Assembly: GCA_045106985.1 (NCBI GenBank)
Contig: JBGCFQ010000011.1
Coordinates: forward strand, 248,001-312,000
DNA: 64,000 bases
Source: JAUIET01 sp045106985
GTDB taxonomy: Bacteria > Pseudomonadota > Gammaproteobacteria > Pseudomonadales > JAUIET01
Reading direction: 5' to 3'
This document shows positions 59,641 through 64,000 of the stretch, in pieces (the stretch's first letter is position 1; each line of letters opens with the position of its first letter). The position numbers and the translations under genes are program-made. A model generated the notes under the pieces. It was not told the DNA's origin, ran no database searches, and was given only the letters and a program-made list of their open reading frames with translations.

Positions 59641-60480
59641 TCAGTTAACGTCAATGTCGTCGAAGCTTTTCACCAACTCGTCCAAAGCTTTGAGTTGCGC
59701 AAGAAAAGGTTCTAATTTATCCAGCGGCAAGGCACAGGGGCCATCACACTTGGCTCGGCTAGGGTCCGGATGGGCTTCCAGAAACAAACCCGCTAAGCCT
59801 TGAGATATGCCCGCCTTAGCCAATTCAAAAACAGCTGCCCGTCTTCCGTCTGCGGAATCTGCCCTTCCGCCAGGCATTTGTAAAGAATGGGTTACGTCGA
59901 AAATTACCGGCCGTTGCATTCGCTTCATTATTCCGAAGCCCAACATGTCAACAACCAGGTTGTTATAGCCATACGTTGAGCCACGTTCACATAAAATCAA
60001 TTGAGAGTTACCGGCCTCTTCACACTTTTGCATAATATGCTGCATTTCGTGTGGAGCAAGAAACTGCGCCTTCTTAATATTAATCGGCTTTCCAGTTTGC
60101 GCCATGGCCACAACGAGATCTGTCTGACGAGAAAGAAAAGCGGGCAGTTGAATGACATCGGCAACTTGAGCAACAATGGATGCTTGCTCGGGCTCGTGAA
60201 CGTCAGTAATTACAGGCACATTAAAACGCGATTTAATGTCGGCTAATATCTGCAGGCCGGCATCCAGTCCTGGACCCCTAAAAGAATGCATGGAAGAGCG
60301 ATTGGCTTTGTCAAAGGAGGCTTTGAACACGTAAGGTATTTTTAGCCGTTCACAAACGTCCACATACTCCGCTGCAATTTCTTCAGCTAGGCTAGCGGAT
60401 TCAAGCACATTCATGCCGCCAAACAACACCATAGGCTGCTCGTTTGAGAGCTTTATTCCAGAGATATCAAGTGGGTTCAT
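59641..60480 (-). CDS. kdsA: 3-deoxy-D-manno-octulosonate 8-phosphate synthase
   Basis: This 279-residue cytoplasmic enzyme condenses arabinose 5-phosphate with phosphoenolpyruvate to make KDO 8-phosphate for the LPS core. MVLFGGMNVLESASLAEEIAAEY is the start and FKASFDKANRSSMHSFRGPG is the signature that binds phosphoenolpyruvate. DVHEPEQ, IQLPAFLSRQTDLVVA and HPDPSRAKCDGP follow the family. It overlaps pyrG by four bases upstream and precedes eno by 10 bases. Confidence 0.96.
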   Translation of the reverse strand: MNPLDISGIKLSNEQPMVLFGGMNVLESASLAEEIAAEYVDVCERLKIPYVFKASFDKANRSSMHSFRGPGLDAGLQILADIKSRFNVPVITDVHEPEQASIVAQVADVIQLPAFLSRQTDLVVAMAQTGKPINIKKAQFLAPHEMQHIMQKCEEAGNSQLILCERGSTYGYNNLVVDMLGFGIMKRMQRPVIFDVTHSLQMPGGRADSADGRRAAVFELAKAGISQGLAGLFLEAHPDPSRAKCDGPCALPLDKLEPFLAQLKALDELVKSFDDIDVN

Positions 60481-62135
60481 ACTTCCTCGTCCGTTTTCTG
60501 CGCTAACCCCATATTGTGATGATGTGCGAGTGCTGCTTTCACAAATCCAGTAAAGAGTGGATGACCATCTCTCGGTGTTGATCGAAATTCAGGATGAAAC
60601 TGACAGGCCAGAAACCAAGGGTGATCCTCGAGCTCAATTGTTTCAACGAGATCATTAACATCACTCCAGGCGCCTACCTTTAGACCAGCTTCTACCAAGT
60701 CACTGACATAATTGCTGTTCACTTCAAAACGGTGGCGATGCCGTTCGCTAACATTTTCTGCCTGGTAAATCTTGGAGACCAGACTTCCAGCTTGCAAGCG
60801 ACAACTCTGCGCGCCCAAACGCATGGTGCCTCCCAGGTCTGCATTTTCATCACGTTTCTGCACCGAGCCATCTTCGTCTTGCCATTCAGAAATCAAGGCA
60901 ATGACCGGGTTCGGTGTTACTTTGTCAAACTCGGTACTGTTAGCGCTTTGCATTCCTGCCACATTGCGAGCGAACTCTATAACGGCTACTTGCATACCTA
61001 GACAAATCCCAAGGTAAGGAACCTTGTTTTCACGGGCATATTTTACCGTAGCGATTTTGCCTTCTACACCGCGATTGCCAAAGCCTCCAGGAACCAAAAT
61101 GCCGTCTGCCTCACTCAGAATATCAGTGCCTTGCTGTTCAATTACCTGAGAGTCGATATGCCTGATGTTAACGCGAGTAGATGTTTGAATGCCCGCATGC
61201 CCCAAGGCTTCATTCAACGAAATGTAGGCGTCAATAAGCTCCATGTACTTGCCGACCATGAAAATTGTCACTTCGCCTTTGGGATTGGCGCGCTTCTCAA
61301 GCACATCATCCCATTCACTCAAATCGGCTGGTGGGCAATCCAACCCCATTTTTTCAACAACAATATCGTCCAACCCAAATTCGTGCAGTATTCTCGGAAT
61401 GCTGTAAATAGTCTTTGCGTCACGAAGCGGTATAACCGCTCGCTGTTCAACGTTGGTGAACAGCGCTATTTTACGTCTTGAGTCATCGTCAATCGCTTGA
61501 GACGAACGGCACAAGAGAATGTCTGGCTGAAGACCTATAGAACGCATCTCTTTAACAGAATGCTGAGTAGGCTTGGTTTTCACCTCGCCCGACGTAGGGA
61601 TATAGGGCACCAAGGTCAGATGGATAAAGAGCGCTCGCTGCCTACCCAACTCAAGGCCGAGTTGGCGGATAGCTTCCAGAAAAGGCTGAGACTCGATATC
61701 ACCCACTGTGCCGCCAATTTCGACCAGCGCCACATCACAATCACCTGCACCGGCGTAAACACGGCGTTTAATCTCATCAGTAATATGCGGAATAACCTGG
61801 ACCGTGCCGCCGTCATAGTCACCGCGACGCTCTTTGCGAATAACACTTTCGTAGACTTTGCCACTGGTGAAATTATTGCGCTTGCCCATGGTGGTCCGAA
61901 TAAAGCGCTCGTAGTGCCCTAGATCAAGATCAGTTTCAGCACCATCCTCTGTCACAAAAACTTCACCATGCTGAAACGGGCTCATGGTGCCTGGATCTAC
62001 GTTGATATATGGGTCAAGTTTGAGAATGGTGACTTTTAGGCCTCGGGCCTCAAGCACGGCAGCCAAAGATGCGCCGGCTATACCTTTGCCTAAAGATGAG
62101 ACTACGCCGCCGGTAACAAATATAAAACGGGTCAC
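60477..62135 (-). CDS. pyrG: CTP synthase
   Basis: This 552-residue cytoplasmic enzyme makes CTP from UTP, ATP and glutamine. The synthetase domain begins TRFIFVTGGVVSSLGKGIAGASLAAVLEARG, with the P-loop-like SLGKG. VEIGGTVGDIES is the Mg-binding motif. The glutaminase domain (about 290-540) has the oxyanion GGFGNRGVEGK, the nucleophile Cys in LGICLGMQ (about residue 381) and the His/Glu pair near HPEFRSTP. The length is standard. It starts the pyrG-kdsA-eno unit and overlaps kdsA by four bases. Confidence 0.97.
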   Translation of the reverse strand: MTRFIFVTGGVVSSLGKGIAGASLAAVLEARGLKVTILKLDPYINVDPGTMSPFQHGEVFVTEDGAETDLDLGHYERFIRTTMGKRNNFTSGKVYESVIRKERRGDYDGGTVQVIPHITDEIKRRVYAGAGDCDVALVEIGGTVGDIESQPFLEAIRQLGLELGRQRALFIHLTLVPYIPTSGEVKTKPTQHSVKEMRSIGLQPDILLCRSSQAIDDDSRRKIALFTNVEQRAVIPLRDAKTIYSIPRILHEFGLDDIVVEKMGLDCPPADLSEWDDVLEKRANPKGEVTIFMVGKYMELIDAYISLNEALGHAGIQTSTRVNIRHIDSQVIEQQGTDILSEADGILVPGGFGNRGVEGKIATVKYARENKVPYLGICLGMQVAVIEFARNVAGMQSANSTEFDKVTPNPVIALISEWQDEDGSVQKRDENADLGGTMRLGAQSCRLQAGSLVSKIYQAENVSERHRHRFEVNSNYVSDLVEAGLKVGAWSDVNDLVETIELEDHPWFLACQFHPEFRSTPRDGHPLFTGFVKAALAHHHNMGLAQKTDEEV

Positions 62136-62319
62136 TTTACTTTCTGGCCTCCGTGATGCCTAGATTAGCGTGAATTACGGAGTACAGCACAGATGAGCTG
62201 ACCCACACGAGATGGGAATTCAGCTTACACGAAGTCCCGAGTGCGCTCCAGTACTGACCGTCCAAATTTGTCGAAAATAGCGTTTAACTTTGCAAGCTAC
62301 TGACAACGCATGCCTGAGT

Positions 62320-63612
62320 TCAATGCCACCTTAGTTCTATAGAGCGAACTCGTCGCTCGCAGCGCCAAATATCCCCCACTGCGACCAATTCGCCGTCAAC
62401 AAACAACAAAGGCACACGATCGCGTAGCCAAGGTGGCAACTTGTTCTCCTGAAACCAATTCTTCAAGCTCTTGTGCCTCCCGTCACCTCCCGCTAGGCGC
62501 TCCCCACCCTGCCTTACCCTTATCGTTATTGTTGCTGAACCCGGCGTATTCGGGTCCAATTCAATACTAAGTTGGCACAAACCAGGCAGCTGCGCCAAGT
62601 GCATACCCTCGCTAGCAGATCGCTCTATTGTGTTCTCGCCCTCTCTATCGAGGTCAGGCAGCCTGGAAAGAAAAAATACACGGCCCGCGAAACGACATGC
62701 TTGGTGACCGGCCCACTCTACCTTGGGCTGCGCTGAGGATTGGGCCGGTAACAAGACACTCAGCAACTGGTCCATTTGGGCTCGCGGCATGGGGCTGAAC
62801 CCGTGATCGCGCATCAAAACTGGCAAAACGTTGTTCTGCCTAGCCTGACCTAAGCCGCTCAGTTGCCCAGCATCGATACTGATGCCAAACACTTCTTCCT
62901 GGATATCCAGCTTAATCAAATCAAGGTCGGCACATTCATCAAGAATTTCAACAGCCTCTCTCAGCGCCCCGGAAGAGTGTGTCCAATTTTTAGAATAGCC
63001 CGGCCAGCGCGCCGCAATAAGAGGAAATACTTCCTTGCGCAAATAATTGCGATCAAAAGAGGAGTCGCTATTGCTGTCGTCTTCAACCCATTGCAGTCCG
63101 TGCGTTTGCGCGTAGCTGTATAACTCTTCTCGTCGAAAGCCTAACAATGGCCGGAACAAGAATCCTTTTCCGAGCGGTCGGTGAAGAGGCATGGCACTGA
63201 GTCCTCTTGGCCCAGCGCCCCGCAGTAGCCTTAACAGCATAGTTTCGGCCTGATCGTTCTCGTGGTGGCCTAACATTAATACACTGTGAGAGCCTAGCTC
63301 TGACTCAAACACTTCGTAACGAGCTTGTCTCGCTGCTTCTTCTATGCCGTGGCCAGAACGCCGAACGTCTACAACAACACTTTTTATCGCAATATCCAAT
63401 TGCGCGCATCGCTGCTCTGTTTGTTGCTGCCACTGATCGGCAAAGGCACTGAGCTGGTGATTCACATGCACAACGCGCAATTCAGGTCTATCTGGAAGAG
63501 CATACAAAACGTGCAATAACACTGAGGAATCTAGACCACCGCTTAAGGCGAGAACCCATTCATTCGCGTCGGGGAATAGTGAGTGAATTGCGCTTAGATC
63601 AATAGTTGACAC
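62320..63612 (-). CDS. tilS: tRNA(Ile)-lysidine synthetase
   Basis: This 430-residue cytoplasmic enzyme adds lysine to C34 of tRNA(Ile) so that it reads AUA. The N-type ATP-pyrophosphatase motif SGGLDS is at residues 24-29. LGHHENDQAETMLLRLLRGAGPRGLSAM is the second conserved block, with the His and Asp near the lysine site, and RPLLGFRREEL is the tRNA-binding part. The C-terminal domain, about residues 340-425, has the TilS_C features RQGGERL and KNWFQENKLPPWLRDRVPLL. The length is typical of Proteobacteria. Confidence 0.95.
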   Translation of the reverse strand: MSTIDLSAIHSLFPDANEWVLALSGGLDSSVLLHVLYALPDRPELRVVHVNHQLSAFADQWQQQTEQRCAQLDIAIKSVVVDVRRSGHGIEEAARQARYEVFESELGSHSVLMLGHHENDQAETMLLRLLRGAGPRGLSAMPLHRPLGKGFLFRPLLGFRREELYSYAQTHGLQWVEDDSNSDSSFDRNYLRKEVFPLIAARWPGYSKNWTHSSGALREAVEILDECADLDLIKLDIQEEVFGISIDAGQLSGLGQARQNNVLPVLMRDHGFSPMPRAQMDQLLSVLLPAQSSAQPKVEWAGHQACRFAGRVFFLSRLPDLDREGENTIERSASEGMHLAQLPGLCQLSIELDPNTPGSATITIRVRQGGERLAGGDGRHKSLKNWFQENKLPPWLRDRVPLLFVDGELVAVGDIWRCERRVRSIELRWH

Positions 63613-63700
63613 GCTCAGTCCCCGAATGGGTCCCAGAAACAGCTCTCGAACGAGCCACCAAGAAGCCGGAAGAGCAGATCCAGCTACCCCCCCGCCTAAC

Positions 63701-64000
63701 TTAGTTTCCGATCGCCATTAAACGATCATAGCGGCGACTAAGCAGGGCGTCCGTATCCAGCAGGCTAAGCTCATCCAACTGCTGAGCTAAATGAGCGGCC
63801 ACTCTTTCGGCCATCAGGTCAGGGTCGCGGTGAGCCCCGCCCAGAGGCTCTTCGATCATAGCGTCAACGATGCCTAATCCAGTAAGCACATCTGAAGTGA
63901 GACCCATCGCCTCAGCTGCTTCAGGTGCTTTATCAGAAGTTTTCCAGATGATGTTCGCACAACCTTCGGGCGATATAACAAAGTACGTTGAATACTGCAG
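63701..64000 (-). CDS. accA: acetyl-CoA carboxylase carboxyltransferase alpha subunit (partial)
   Basis: Only the C-terminal 99 residues are inside the window, and the gene continues beyond the right edge. The visible part starts LQYSTYFVISPEGCANIIWK and continues PLGGAHRDPD, ending LLSRRYDRLMAIG. The first block is the AccA substrate-site region and the second its conserved GGAHRD loop. The subunit, with AccD, transfers the carboxyl group from biotin to acetyl-CoA to make malonyl-CoA. Its position upstream of tilS matches the gammaproteobacterial accA-tilS-pyrG order. Confidence 0.95.
   Translation of the reverse strand: MQYSTYFVISPEGCANIIWKTSDKAPEAAEAMGLTSDVLTGLGIVDAMIEEPLGGAHRDPDLMAERVAAHLAQQLDELSLLDTDALLSRRYDRLMAIGN

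Noticed and set aside
1..64000. CRISPR array, prophage, insertion sequence or tRNA genes
   Set aside because: I found no direct-repeat array with spacers, no transposase or integrase reading frame and no cloverleaf-like sequence that I could support.

Overview
The window reads as chromosomal DNA of a free-living, probably marine or aquatic, gammaproteobacterium of roughly 47-48% G+C by eye. The strongest evidence is the conserved block on the minus strand at the right end: accA, tilS, pyrG, kdsA, eno, ftsB, ispD, ispF, truD, pcm, nlpD and rpoS in the classical gammaproteobacterial order. RpoS, TruD and Pcm resemble Pseudomonas-type proteins. kdsA implies lipopolysaccharide and therefore a Gram-negative envelope. 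I cannot name the genus from the sequence alone.

Region 1 (366-12129, plus strand) is a compact MSHA-like type IV pilus locus: a major-type prepilin, a secretin lipoprotein (mshL), an MshN-like TPR protein, an MshE-type assembly ATPase with a perfect c-di-GMP-binding N-terminal motif, the MshG platform protein, three alignment-complex proteins of the PilM/N, PilO and PilP kind, a PilX-like membrane-anchored protein and a minor prepilin. Most genes are spaced by 2-11 bases or overlap, so they are probably one transcription unit. mshM and a prepilin peptidase are not in the window.

Region 2 (12178-31000) is accessory. It holds a cupin-like protein, a patatin lipase overlapping a serine-hydrolase-like pseudoenzyme, an LLM flavin oxidoreductase, a FimV-like polar hub protein, a lipoprotein of the FAH/hydratase fold, a histone-deacetylase-like amidohydrolase, an exported NADP-binding oxidoreductase behind a palindromic operator candidate, a GNAT acetyltransferase, a gamma-butyrobetaine-hydroxylase-like dioxygenase coupled to a Rof-type Rho inhibitor, a class V aminotransferase, 3-methyladenine DNA glycosylase, a long inverted repeat with two terminator-like hairpins, a low-molecular-weight tyrosine phosphatase and the ABC-F protein YheS.

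Region 3 (30898-48040) is mixed metabolism: a Gfo/Idh/MocA dehydrogenase and a sugar-phosphate isomerase followed by decayed remnants of xylB and xylA, an acyl-CoA ligase, an alpha/beta hydrolase, an AbgT transporter coupled to YjbQ, a sulfatase, type III glutamine synthetase with a LysR regulator, phosphoglucomutase, a decayed kynureninase-like gene and an exported NmrA-like protein.

Region 4 (48207-64000) starts with an FMN riboswitch controlling a RibH2-type lumazine synthase, then an NADP isocitrate dehydrogenase whose stop codon lies in an 18-bp tandem repeat, a small membrane protein, rpoS, nlpD, a DUF368 polyprenyl-phosphate transporter and the housekeeping block. surE, usual between truD and pcm, is absent.

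I did not find a clear new defence or CRISPR system. The most interesting items are the gene relics, the pseudoenzyme-lipase pair, the paired calcium-loop-like modules in two pilin-like proteins, the AT-hook-like motif in RpoS, the riboswitch-RibH2 unit and the inverted and dispersed repeats.
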